From contig NW_026262734.1 of NCBI RefSeq assembly GCF_021869535.1, positions 75,144,339-75,208,338 of the forward strand: a DNA stretch of 64,000 nt, in the 5' to 3' direction. The notes beneath the pieces were generated by a model. It was not told the DNA's origin. It saw nothing but the letters and a program-made list of their open reading frames with translations, and did not search any database. The translations under genes were made by a program, and so were the position numbers. Shown in pieces: positions 10,317 to 18,510 of this stretch. Positions within the stretch are counted from its first letter, which is position 1. Each line of letters opens with the position of its first letter. The DNA is from Mytilus californianus (Eukaryota; Mollusca; Bivalvia; Mytilida; Mytilidae).

Positions 10317-11076
10317 ATGAACGTCGAAGACATTTCCTACAGTGCCAACGCCCCCAAAAGGAGCAATCACTACCTCCTACCGCAGCGGTCGATCAGAGGG
10401 TTGATCATTGGGAGGTCGGACTGTGGTAAGACAACGCTGTTGAACAACCTACTCCTGCGCGATGGATGGCTCGACTACGATCGATTGTACGTTTTCGGAA
10501 AATCGCTTCACCAGCCCATCTACCAGCGGTTGCAGCAAGCGCTGGGAAAAGGCTTCCCTAAGGAAGATATCCGAGACCTCCTACAGTGCAAGGGCAAGTC
10601 ACCCTACTCGTTGATCGATGTGGCCAACGCCTTACCTCCACCACGACACCCAAATGGTATCGACACTTTTTTCTTCGAGCAAGGGAGCGATGTACCAGAC
10701 CCCGGGAACTTGACCCTAGCCACAAGAACCTCATAGTGTTCGACGACTTGATGCTGAGCAAACAGAACACGTGTGAAGACTACTACGTGCGCGATCGCCA
10801 CAACAACGTCGATTGTTTCTACCTGTGACAGAACTACTTCAAACTGCCCAGACAATCGATCCGAGAACATGTAAACTTTATCTGTCTCTTTCAGCAAGAT
10901 GCTAAGAATCTCGATCATATCCGGCGTGACCACTGCAACGATCTTACCAAGTAACAATTTGACGCTCTGTGTAAGCATCGTGGTCCCAACCCTATGGATT
11001 TGTAACCATCGATCTCACGAGCCACAAGTCAGCAGGTAAATACCGATACAAATTAGATGAGTTCTATGAGGTATAA
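10317..11076 (+). pseudogene. Polinton/adintovirus-like packaging ATPase, copy 2
   Basis: It has the same Walker A (residues 32-39), frameshift, Walker B and two stops (TGA 10826-10828, TAA 10952-10954) as the copy at 5614. It adds one single-base loss near 10979, where copy 1 reads GCATTGCTGG and this copy reads GCATCGTGG. This is a private frameshift acquired after the duplication. The end is at TAA 11074-11076. Unlike copy 1, this copy leads directly into the rest of the virion gene block. Confidence 0.8.
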
Positions 11077-11084
11077 GATAAAGA

Positions 11085-11187
11085 ATGGATCAGTTTGAAG
11101 ATTTCTTCCTCGATTATCGATGCTATGAAAAAGGGTAGACATATCAGCATCGAGGAATATAAGGCGCTTCGTCGTAGCATCCTATAA
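11085..11187 (+). pseudogene. Small frameshifted remnant after the ATPase, copy 2
   Basis: Duplicate of 6383-6485 with the same frameshift. It ends at TAA 11185-11187, immediately before the reading frame that opens at 11192. Confidence 0.4.
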
Positions 11188-11191
11188 ATAA

Positions 11192-11527
11192 GTGTTAAAA
11201 GGTTACGCTCGAAAGTACGCCTACGGTGGTAGAGGACTGTTTGACACAATCGCCAGTTCGGCTGAACACATGTTTACTTCCTCTGCCGCCAAAACCCTAG
11301 GAAGTAAGGCAGTGAGTGCTGCCACCAATGCAGCCTGGAAAGTGTTGAAAGGGGCCTCCAAAGCCGTCGACCATGTGGTTGATAATGTGACCCGCCCCAG
11401 GAAACACAATAAAACCCCCCAAAAGTCAAGTGTTCAACGCAAGAAGCCAGAGAAAGTTCGGTTGAACAATCTTATCTTTGGCTCTGGTATCAAAACCATC
11501 CACGACTTCGTCCAACGCTATAAATAA
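11192..11527 (+). CDS. Basic, amphipathic-helix-rich protein, candidate minor virion protein
   Basis: This 111-codon frame has no internal lesion. It opens at GTG, with no ATG in frame nearby, so the true start may be lost or upstream. The N-terminus has GYARKYAYGGRGLFDTI, and then come Ala/Lys-rich amphipathic helices (about residues 20-65). A strongly basic linker (about 68-90) follows, and a short conserved-looking tail ends NNLIFGSGIKTIHDFVQRYK. The stop is embedded in TATAAATAAATA. The position between ATPase and capsid-like genes, small size, positive charge and amphipathic helices fit a minor capsid or membrane-active protein such as adenovirus pVI. That role is inferred. It is truncated at the unit 1 duplication end, and this is the only copy. 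Confidence 0.6.
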   Translation: MLKGYARKYAYGGRGLFDTIASSAEHMFTSSAAKTLGSKAVSAATNAAWKVLKGASKAVDHVVDNVTRPRKHNKTPQKSSVQRKKPEKVRLNNLIFGSGIKTIHDFVQRYK

Positions 11528-11530
11528 ATA
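11519..11530 (+). promoter_or_regulatory. TATAAATAAATA gene-junction motif
   Basis: It overlaps the stop of the basic protein and lies 5 bp before the ATG of the capsid-like gene (11535). It contains both a TATA-like and an AATAAA hexamer. Same motif family as the one at 5604-5616. Confidence 0.4.
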
Positions 11531-11534
11531 CATT

Positions 11535-12833
11535 ATGTCTGACATCCTTACAATCACCGAAGGGTTGACCTTCGACGAAAGTCTCTAGGAATATCAGGAT
11601 CGAGAATACGAACCACAAGCCCGTGCCCAGCTGAACAGTGCCGGTTCTGAAATCCGAATCAACATCGAAACCCAGGATTTGTTCCTACACTCCGCCGAGA
11701 GTTATCTCTTGGTAGAATTTCGAAGGACGGCTCCTAAAGAACGACGGCACTGCATATGCCGACGCTGATCTCGTGTCCCTCGTCCATAATGGTATCATGT
11801 ATCTCTTCAGAACCATCAGCTATCGACTCTAGATCTCCGGCCAGCAAATCGAGCACATCAACGACCCCGGCGTCGCCACCACCATGATGGGAATGTTGAC
11901 CTACCCCGACGACTTTTCCAAATCACAAGGTCTCAACGAACTGTAGTTCAAGGATTCCTCCACCGACGCCCATGCAAACACAACACCGGCTTTGTAGCGC
12001 GCCGTGGATACATCATTGCCAAGCCGGCGAACAAAGGGTCGTTTTCAATCGCCATCCCCCTGAAGCACATTTTTTGGTTCGCTGATGACTACGACAAGAT
12101 CGTGTACGGGTTAAGGCATGAAATCACACTCGTGCGCGATTCAGATACACATGCCATCCTGAGGGACCAAGCCGTCGACGTGGGAAAAGTTGTCCTGCGT
12201 AAAATCGCATGGTTCGTCCGCCACGTCACTCCTTCAGACGAAAACAAGATGCAGCTATACAAAACCATTCAGAGTAAAGCGAAGATCAACTGTGGATTTC
12301 GAATGAGGCAGTGCGATTCCATAGCCGTCCTAAAAGCCTCACAGTTCAGCTGGCGTTTATCTGCCAAGAGCGGTCGCGAGAAGCCCAGGTACATCATCGT
12401 TGCCTTCCAAACCGAGAGAAGTGGGAACCAGGAGCGCAACGCTGCCGTGTTCGATAACTGTCGATTGCAAAACACCCATGTCACTCTCAACGCTGAACGC
12501 TACCCGGCCGTCGACTACAATGCCGTTTCCACCGAAAACAGGGTAGCCAGAGAGTTCTTAGAGGCTGCTAACTTCATGAAGAAATTCCACAACATGGACA
12601 CCCTCCTCAGCAACGGAGGCATCAACCCCTCTGACTTCATCGATCTGTACTCCTTGTTTGTCATTGACGTGAGTCACCAGTCCGAGCGGCTGAAAGAATC
12701 CACGGTGGACATTCAGATCCGGGCCCAGTTCGAGCGTAACGTGGAGGCCAACACCAGAGCATTTGCACTTATCATTTCCGACAGAATCCTACAGTTTGAA
12801 TCCGATGGTCAGAAGATGAACGTTGTGTTCTAA
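11535..12833 (+). pseudogene. Major-capsid-like protein of a Polinton/adintovirus-type element, inactivated
   Basis: The implied protein is about 430 residues. The N-terminal frame opens MSDILTITEGL and stops at TAG 11586-11588. It frameshifts near 11740 and continues with further TAGs at 11830-11832 and 11944-11946. A second frameshift near 11980 restores a long clean frame to 12833. This last part (about 280 residues) is well preserved and includes KHIFWFADDYDKIVYGLRHE, FSWRLSAKSGREKPRYIIVAF, PSDFIDLYSLFVIDVSHQSE and a final FESDGQKMNVVF. The size, position after the ATPase, and beta-rich character fit the jelly-roll major capsid protein of this virus group. I recognise the C-terminal half as a family widespread in aquatic invertebrate genomes. 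The double jelly-roll fold is inferred, not shown. Confidence 0.6.
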
Positions 12834-12842
12834 AAGTTCAAA

Positions 12843-12992
12843 ATGGAAAAAATTTATCTACAACTCCTCTTTGCCAGCCGCCCTGCCGAAGTCTTTGCGA
12901 TCGTGGTGAAGACTGGTAGACAACTCAAGGAGCAGTATGACGGTATCGAAGAGTGGAAGCAAAAATATGTGACAATGGTGTACCATAAATAA
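12843..12992 (+). CDS. 49-aa conserved-looking small protein
   Basis: ATG at 12843 and TAA at 12990-12992. The frame is intact, starting MEKIYLQLLFASRPAEVF and ending with a charged WKQKYVTMVYHK tail. It is packed between the capsid-like stop (9 bp upstream) and the penton-like ATG, which follows its stop directly (CATAAATAAATG). The tight packing and clean frame are the evidence that it is real. The product is unknown and could be a small virion or assembly peptide. It contains a short hydrophobic patch (AIVV) but no convincing membrane segment. Confidence 0.5.
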   Translation: MEKIYLQLLFASRPAEVFAIVVKTGRQLKEQYDGIEEWKQKYVTMVYHK

Positions 12993-12995
12993 ATG
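12986..12995 (+). promoter_or_regulatory. ATAAATAAATG gene-junction motif
   Basis: The stop codon of the 49-aa gene and the ATG of the penton-like gene are contiguous inside this motif. It matches the junctions at 5604, 11519 and 14377. Confidence 0.4.
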
Positions 12996-13798
12996 GATAA
13001 CACATTTTTGAGACGAATTGCAAACAACACTGACCCCAAACAGGGGTTCTCGTTCATCGTCTCTGGAAACGATAGTCAAATCCTTACCTGGTTCAACCCC
13101 CCCCCCCCCCTTCCGACCCCCCCCCCCCCCCACTGGAACTCAAGGAATCCAAGACCTATGAGATGGCATTAGTGAACCTGGAAACCTATAACTCCATCCC
13201 CAACATTCATTCAGGTAACAATTCCTTCCGCTACTCCCCCGACGATGGTGCCAACTGGTTTCCCATCGCACTGAGCACAGGTTCCTATGACATCGAAGAC
13301 ATCAACAATGAGATCCAGCGGCGGCTACGGCTCAACAAACACAAAACAAAGATCATCATCGATGCCAAACGGACGACCCTAAGAGCAACGCTAACCCTCA
13401 CAAGACACTATCGAGTAGACTTCAACGTTGTCAATAGCATCAACACCGTCTTGGGATTCAAGCGGCAGATTTACACATTCGATATGATCACAGACGGCTA
13501 TACAGAAGGGGAACACATTGTAAATATCATCAGCATCAACAGCATTCTGGTGAATAGTGATATCATCCATAGAGATAGAAGTTATGTGAATGGTACACAG
13601 CAGTCTACCATCAACAGCTTCTTTCCCGCAGACGGTCCTGGTATGAAGATCATTCAAACCCCCAAGAATCTAGTATACTTGCCGGTGACCTTGCGAACCA
13701 TCAATCGCATGCAAACGTATCTCACCGATCAAGATGGTAGGCCCATCGATTTCAGGGGTGAACATCTCACCATCCGCTTTCATCTTCGTGAGGTATAA
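12993..13798 (+). pseudogene. Penton-like/minor capsid protein, frameshifted in a poly-C tract
   Basis: ATG 12993 opens MDNTFLRRIANNTDPK and runs into two pure C tracts, C14 at 13097-13110 and C15 at 13117-13131. The downstream frame ending at TAA 13796-13798 is open from the C tract onward, two bases out of register with the ATG. The apparent start at 13163 is therefore internal. The downstream 211+ residues are intact, beta-rich, and end with INRMQTYLTDQDGRPIDF and a basic HLREV tail. Position, about 270-residue length and composition fit the single jelly-roll penton-type protein of Polinton-like elements, a family I recognise from invertebrate genomes. The fold assignment is inferred. The C tracts look like slippage expansion in a proline-coding stretch. 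Confidence 0.6.
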
Positions 13799-13802
13799 TT
13801 AA

Positions 13803-14381
13803 ATGACTTATCACGAACATGGTTTGAACTTGACAAAAGGTCAAGCTGATAAACTACAACGGGCTGTCAAGCAAGGTTGTCCGGTCTCCATTCGTTTGTC
13901 CCACGCAAACCTGCAAGGTGAACACAAGATGTGGCTCACCTCTCGGCATATTCAAAAGATTATTAAGCTTCTCCAGAAAGGTACTGGTGGTATGAATCTG
14001 TAGCTGAGTGCCGCCCAAATGAAGGAAAACGTGCAAAAAGTAGGTGGATTCCTACCCATGTTGGCAGGGCTGGTAATGAGGGCACTTCCCATGGTAGCTA
14101 AGACCATTCTACCTGCCTTGGGTGTTGGAGCCTTGAGCGGTCTGGGTGGTGTAGCCATCAACAAGGCCTTATTGTCTGGATTGTACCTGAAACGTGGTGA
14201 GTGTGTTTGTACCGTGAAACCTAGTGGCAACAGTCTCTACCTCAAACCATCAAACGCCCAGATCACCTCTGGTGATGGACCCTTCTTAAAGCGTGGTCAG
14301 CAATTCCACGACGGAGCCGGTCTGATCTTAGGTGCTAACAGCCCCTTCAAAAACATTCCCCTCCTCGGTACGCTCCTATAA
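13803..14381 (+). pseudogene. Hydrophobic minor virion-like protein (pX/pVI-like), one nonsense codon
   Basis: The frame from ATG 13803 to TAA 14379-14381 is 192 codons, broken only by TAG at 14001-14003; the ATG at 14019 is in the same frame. The N-terminal part has repeated short motifs of the LNLTKGQADKL and IRLSHANLQG kind. The middle is a Gly/Ala/Leu-rich hydrophobic segment (about residues 80-125, FLPMLAGLVMRALPMVAKTI onward). The C-terminal part has GLYLKRG, SLYLKP and FLKRGQ repeats and ends SPFKNIPLLGTLL. I recognise this layout as a protein commonly linked to Polinton/adintovirus-like capsid modules and compared with adenovirus core or minor proteins. The exact role is unproven. The ATG lies 4 bp after the penton-like stop. 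Confidence 0.65.
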
Positions 14382-14388
14382 ATAAATG
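14377..14388 (+). promoter_or_regulatory. TATAAATAAATG gene-junction motif
   Basis: Clearest case of the block's junction motif: the preceding TAA, an AATAAA hexamer and the next ATG (14386) are all inside 12 bp. Confidence 0.42.
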
Positions 14389-15022
14389 GATGATTTAGAT
14401 TCTGGTTACCGGCAGACCAGAGTCGAATGTATGGAAGACCAACTCAACGCGGATATTCTTAAGTATCAACGTACCTTGAAGATCTACAAACGACTCGATA
14501 AAGTAGTGTCTATAGCACAGGGTGTGTGTTCCGTAGCCAGTTTGATGTTGACAGCTGCACCATGGGTTCAGCTTTGACCGGTATAGGTATTATAGCCTCC
14601 CTTCCCCTAGGATCCCTTGCTTGCTTGAGTGCCACTGGCGTGATGGTACTCACACTGATTATTTTATTTTTTATTTATTATTACATAGCTTTTATATAGC
14701 GCCTATCTAATAAACATAATACTCTAAGCGCTTAACATATAAAACTGAAGGAAAAATATTATCACAATGCATACAATAATAGCAAATCTCAAGGCGTATC
14801 ATGAAAAAGAAGAAAAAACACCGCGACAGCTTGCGATTGGCACAGTCCACAAAATCCTTGGTTGAACAATGTATTAGTACTGCTTTGACTGATGATGAAC
14901 AAATTGATGATGCTGAGTTTGGTAAGATCACAAGCTGCCTCAAGAACTACTATGATGAGAAAGATCAGCTGCGACAACCTTCCACCACTTTTAGTGAGGA
15001 CCTTAATGCGCATGCGCCGTAA
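14386..15022 (+). pseudogene. Helical, membrane-associated protein, broken by a frameshift and an insertion
   Basis: The ATG at 14386 opens MDDLDSGYRQTRVECMEDQL, a charged helical region, then a hydrophobic segment (VVSIAQGVCSVASLMLTA). The frame stops at 14577. A shifted frame from about 14561 continues with a Gly/Ile/Leu-rich hydrophobic run (GSALTGIGIIASLPLG) to about 14650. About 140 bp of unrelated AT-rich sequence follow. From 14801 a lysine-rich helical segment (KKKKKHRDSLRLAQSTKSL onward) runs to 15022 and reads like the natural C-terminus. This would be a two-hydrophobic-segment protein of roughly 160 residues. It is the last forward gene of the virus-like block. The function is unknown. 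Confidence 0.5.
14655..14795. repeat. Short AT-rich insertion with a dispersed-repeat tail motif
   Basis: Low-complexity T/A sequence followed by CTTTTATATAGCGCC and CTCTAAGCGCTTA. I recognise this pairing from the conserved ends of short dispersed invertebrate repeats. It interrupts the gene at 14386. I cannot define precise ends or a target duplication. Confidence 0.4.
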
Positions 15023-15056
15023 AAACGTCACACATCATTTCATTACGCTTCACTAC

Positions 15057-15077
15057 ACACATCGTTTCACGATGTGT
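15057..15077. other. Perfect 8-bp stem hairpin
   Basis: ACACATCG, loop TTTCA, CGATGTGT. The right arm (TTCACGATGTG) recurs about 27 bp downstream in TTCACGATGTGCTCCG. It sits between the last forward virus-like gene and a 33-bp poly(A). It could be a transcript end, an element end or a replication structure; the sequence does not decide. Confidence 0.4.
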
Positions 15078-15115
15078 TCCGTTCTGCTTCACTTCACGAT
15101 GTGCTCCGTTTCAAG

Positions 15116-15118
<3 letters not shown>

Positions 15119-15151
<33 letters not shown>
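15119..15151 (+). repeat. 33-bp poly(A) tract
   Basis: An uninterrupted A run, the longest in the window, lies just after the hairpin region. The sequence just upstream lacks an AATAAA. Confidence 0.9.
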
Positions 15152-15153
<2 letters not shown>

Positions 15154-15229
15154 CCGATCCGGCAGAAATATCGGATGGAAATTTTTTTTGTACCCCATCC
15201 AATCCATTTTTTTATTTTTATTTTTTTAA

Positions 15230-15529
15230 TTAATTTCTTACAAGATCGCAAGAAAAGTACTCCTGTTTGGTCATTTTACTAACTTTTAAGCCTGTACTTC
15301 TCACGAAGGCTCCTTCCAAGGGTTCCTTCTCTCTGTTCAGACTACTGCAGGCCCATACCCTTGTCGTTTCTCCTTCTCTGTTTTTCAAGGTGAAGATCTT
15401 ACTCCTCCCAAACTTCCCATCTACTTCTACCACTTCTAGAATTTTATATTTTACCCAGGTTGGGAGTTCCTTCCATTTTAGATTTTCCAGGCTCTGGTCC
15501 TTTGCCTTTTCCTTTAAAAACATTGTCAT
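15230..15529 (-). CDS. Small protein, possible OB-fold nucleic-acid-binding type
   Basis: An intact 99-codon frame on the minus strand, ATG at 15529. It starts MTMFLKEKAKDQSLE. The core KWKELPTWVKYKILEVVEV leads to GKFGRSKIFTLKN and ETTRVWACSSLNRE, a strand-rich pattern with alternating hydrophobic residues. The tail is FVRSTGLKVSKMTKQEYF. The pattern fits a small OB-fold single-strand-binding protein, and I associate similar proteins with Polinton/adintovirus-like relatives. That link is recognition, not proof. It converges with the forward genes and lies between the poly(A) and the inverted satellite. It is the only virus-like frame here with an ATG, a stop and no lesion over about 100 codons. 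Confidence 0.5.
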   Translation of the reverse strand: MTMFLKEKAKDQSLENLKWKELPTWVKYKILEVVEVDGKFGRSKIFTLKNREGETTRVWACSSLNREKEPLEGAFVRSTGLKVSKMTKQEYFSCDLVRN

Positions 15530-15795
15530 TAATAAAATCGTCGTCTACGATTTTTTAACTTCCGAGTTCCTCCATCTTCTGTACGAAAGCCATATTTTTG
15601 TATCTACCCCTAGGATTACTTCCCTTTAAGGTGTATCTACCATTGTTTACAAAAAGCCATATCCTTGTTTCTACCCTTAGACTAGTTGAAACACAATGAA
15701 TTTGCATTTTATGTTTGAGGTTGGGGTCCCTATGCAGGATTTGCGCTTAAAAATGGCAAATGCAGCAGAATCCTCCTTTTTACACTACTACCCAC
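15530..15795. other. Border between the virus-like block and the inverted satellite
   Basis: No gene is seen. A segment AAAGCCATAT-TTG-T-TCTACCC occurs twice (near 15586 and 15654), a diverged direct repeat of about 30 bp. The satellite begins abruptly at 15796. Confidence 0.5.
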
Positions 15796-17950
15796 CATTA
15801 TTTTTCTCTAGAAGCCATGGTATAGGCCAACCCACTGTTTTTAACATTTTTTTTTTAATTTCGAGCTCTAGTTTCAAATTTCATAGCACCCTTCGATACC
15901 TTGCGCAAAAGATGCGCCTGTTTCTCCTCTACAAGACCTATATAGTCATACCCCGTGACACTCCTCATTGTTTTTCTCTAGAAGCCATGGAATAGGCCAA
16001 CCCCCCTGTTTTTAACATTTTTTTTTTTAAATTTTGATCTCTAGTTTCAGATTTTTGAACATAGCGCCCTTCGATACCTTGAGCAGAATATGCGCCTGTT
16101 TCTCCTCTTCAAGACCTATATAGTCATACCCCGTGGCACCCCTCATTATTTTTCTCTAGAAGCCATGGAATAGGCCAACCCCCCTGTTTTTAACACTTTT
16201 TTTTTAATTTTGAGCTCTAGTTTAAGATTTTTGAACATAGCGCCCTTCAATACCTTGCGCAAAAGATGCGCCTGTTTCTCCTCTACAAGACCTATATAGT
16301 CATATCCCGTGACACCCCTCATTATTTTTCTTTAGAAGCCATGGAATAGGCCAACCCCCCTGTTTTTAACATTTTTTTTTTTAATTTTGAGCTCTAGTTT
16401 CAGATTTTTGAACATAGCGCCCTTCGATACCTTGCGCAAAAGATGCGCCTGTTTCTTCTCTACAAGACCTTTTTAGTCATATCCCGTGACACCAATCATT
16501 ATTTTTCTCTAGAAGCCATGGAATAGGCCAACCCCCCTGTTTTTAACATTTTTTTTTTTAATTTTGAGCTCTAGTTTCAGATTTTTGAACATAGCGCCCT
16601 TCGATACCTTGCGCAAAAGATGCGCCTGCTTCTCCTCTACAAGACCTGTATAGTCATACTCCGTGACACCCCTCATTATTTTTTCTCTAGAAGCCATGGA
16701 ATAGGCCAACCCCCCTGTTTTTAACATTTTTTTTTTTAAATTTTGAGCTCTAGTTTCAGATTTTTGAACATAGCGCCCTTCGATACCTTGCGCAAAAGAT
16801 GCGCCTGTTTCTCCTCTACAAGACCAATATAGTCATATTCCGTGACACCCCTCATTATTTTTCTCTAGAAACCATGGAATAGGCCAACCCCCATGTTTTT
16901 AACATTTCTTTTTTAAATTTTGAGCTCTAATTTTTAGATTTTTGAACATAGCGCCCTTCGATACCTTGCGCAAAAGATGCGCTTGTTTCTCCTCTACAAG
17001 ACCTGTATAGTCATACTCCGTGACACCCCTCATTATTTTTCTCTAGAAGCCATGGAATAGGCCAACCCCCCTGTTTTTAACATTTTTTTTTTTAATTTTG
17101 AGCTCTAGTTTCAGATTTTTGAACATAGCGCCCTTCGATACCTTGCGAAAAAGATGCGCCTGTTTCTCCTCTCAAAGACCTATATAGTCATACCCCGTGA
17201 CACCCATCATTATTTTTCTCTAGAAGCCATGGAATAGGCCAACTCCCCCTGTTTTTAACATTTTTTTTTTAACTTTGAGCTCTAGTTTCAGATTTTTGAA
17301 CATAGCGCCCTTCGATACCTTGCGCTAAAGATGCGCCTGTTTCTCCTCTACAAGACCTGTCTAGTCATACTCCGTGACACCCCTCATTATTTTTCTCTAG
17401 AAGCCATTGAATAGGCCAACCCCCCTGTTTTTAACATTTTTTTTTTTTATTTTGAGCACTAGTTTCAGATTTTTGAACATAGCGCCCTTCGATACCTTGC
17501 GGAAAAGATGCGCCTGTTTCTCCTCTACAAGACCTATATAGTCATACTCCGTGACACCCCTCATTATTTTTCTCTAGAAGCCATGGAATAGGCCAACCCC
17601 CCTGTTTTTAACATTTTTTTTTTTTTAATTTTGAGCACTAGTTTCAGATTTTTGAACATAGCGCCCTTCGATCCCTTGCTCAAAAGATGCGCCTGTTTCT
17701 GCTCTACAAGACCTATATAGTCATACCCCGTGACACCCCTCATTATTTTTCTCTAGAAGCCATGGAATAGGCCAACCCCCTGTTTTTAACATTTTTTCTT
17801 TAATTTTGAGCTCTAGTTTAAGATTTTTGAACATAGCGCCCTTCGATACCTTGCGCAAAAGATGCGCCTGTTTCTCCTCTACAAGACCTTCATAGTCATA
17901 TCCCGTGACACCCCTGATTATTTTTCTCTAGAAGCTATGGAATAGGCCAA

Positions 17951-17968
17951 CCCCCCCCCCCCCCCCCC
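17951..17968 (-). repeat. Poly-C (poly-G on the minus strand) expansion in one satellite subtype
   Basis: C18. The same expansion occurs in other monomers at 19382-19399 (18), 20104-20119 (16), 24029-24044 (16), 24930-24952 (23), 27614-27633 (20), 28519-28537 (19) and 31726-31740 (15). All are in a subtype reading GAAGCTATGG in place of GAAGCCATGG, with ATATTTTTT in place of ATTTTTT. Ordinary monomers have C5-C6 here. Confidence 0.9.
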
Positions 17969-18510
17969 ACTGTTTTTAACATATTTTTTTTTTAATTTTG
18001 AGCTCTAGTTTCAGATTTTTGAACATAGCAACCTTCGATACCTTGCGCAAAAGATGCGCCTGTTTCTCCTCTACAAGACCTATATAGTCATATCCCGTGA
18101 CACCCCTCATTATTTTTCTCTAGAAGCCATGGAATAGGCCAACCCCCCTGTTTTTAACATTTTTTTTGTTTAATTTTGAGCTCTAGTTTCAGATTTTTGA
18201 ACATAGCGCCCTTCGATACCTTGCGCAAAAGATGCGCCTGTTTCTCCTCTACAAGACCAATATAGTCATATCCCGTGACACCCCTCATTATTTTTCTCTA
18301 GAAGCCATGGAATAGGCCAATCCCCCCTGTTGTTAACATTTTTTTTTTAAATTTTGAGCTCTAATTTTTAGATTTTTGAACATAGCGCCCTTCGATACCT
18401 TGGGCAAAAGATGCGCCTGTTTCTCCTCTACAAGACCTGTATGGTCATACTCCGTGACACCCCTCATTATTTTTCTCTAGAAGCCATGGAATAGGCCAAT
18501 CCCCCTGTTT

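Larger units (their letters stand above)
6501..11198 (+). repeat. 4.7-kb tandem duplication, unit 2
   Basis: Second unit of the tandem duplication. Its right end is at the first codons of the gene at 11192-11527. Unit 1 loses that gene after AGTGTTAA, while unit 2 continues into it. The order is therefore truncated unit 1 followed by unit 2, which leads into the rest of the virus-like block. Confidence 0.93.

Noticed and set aside
12858..13133. Minus-strand glycine-rich frame
   Set aside because: Created by the reverse complement of the poly-C tracts and the 5' end of the penton-like gene. A shadow frame.
13163..13165. ATG 13163 as the penton-like start
   Set aside because: The same frame is open upstream into the poly-C tract, and an ATG at 12993 directly follows the previous stop. 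13163 is internal.
15119..15151. Poly(A) as proof of a processed pseudogene
   Set aside because: Several tightly packed genes with viral-type organisation precede it, no AATAAA lies at the expected distance, and no target duplication was seen.
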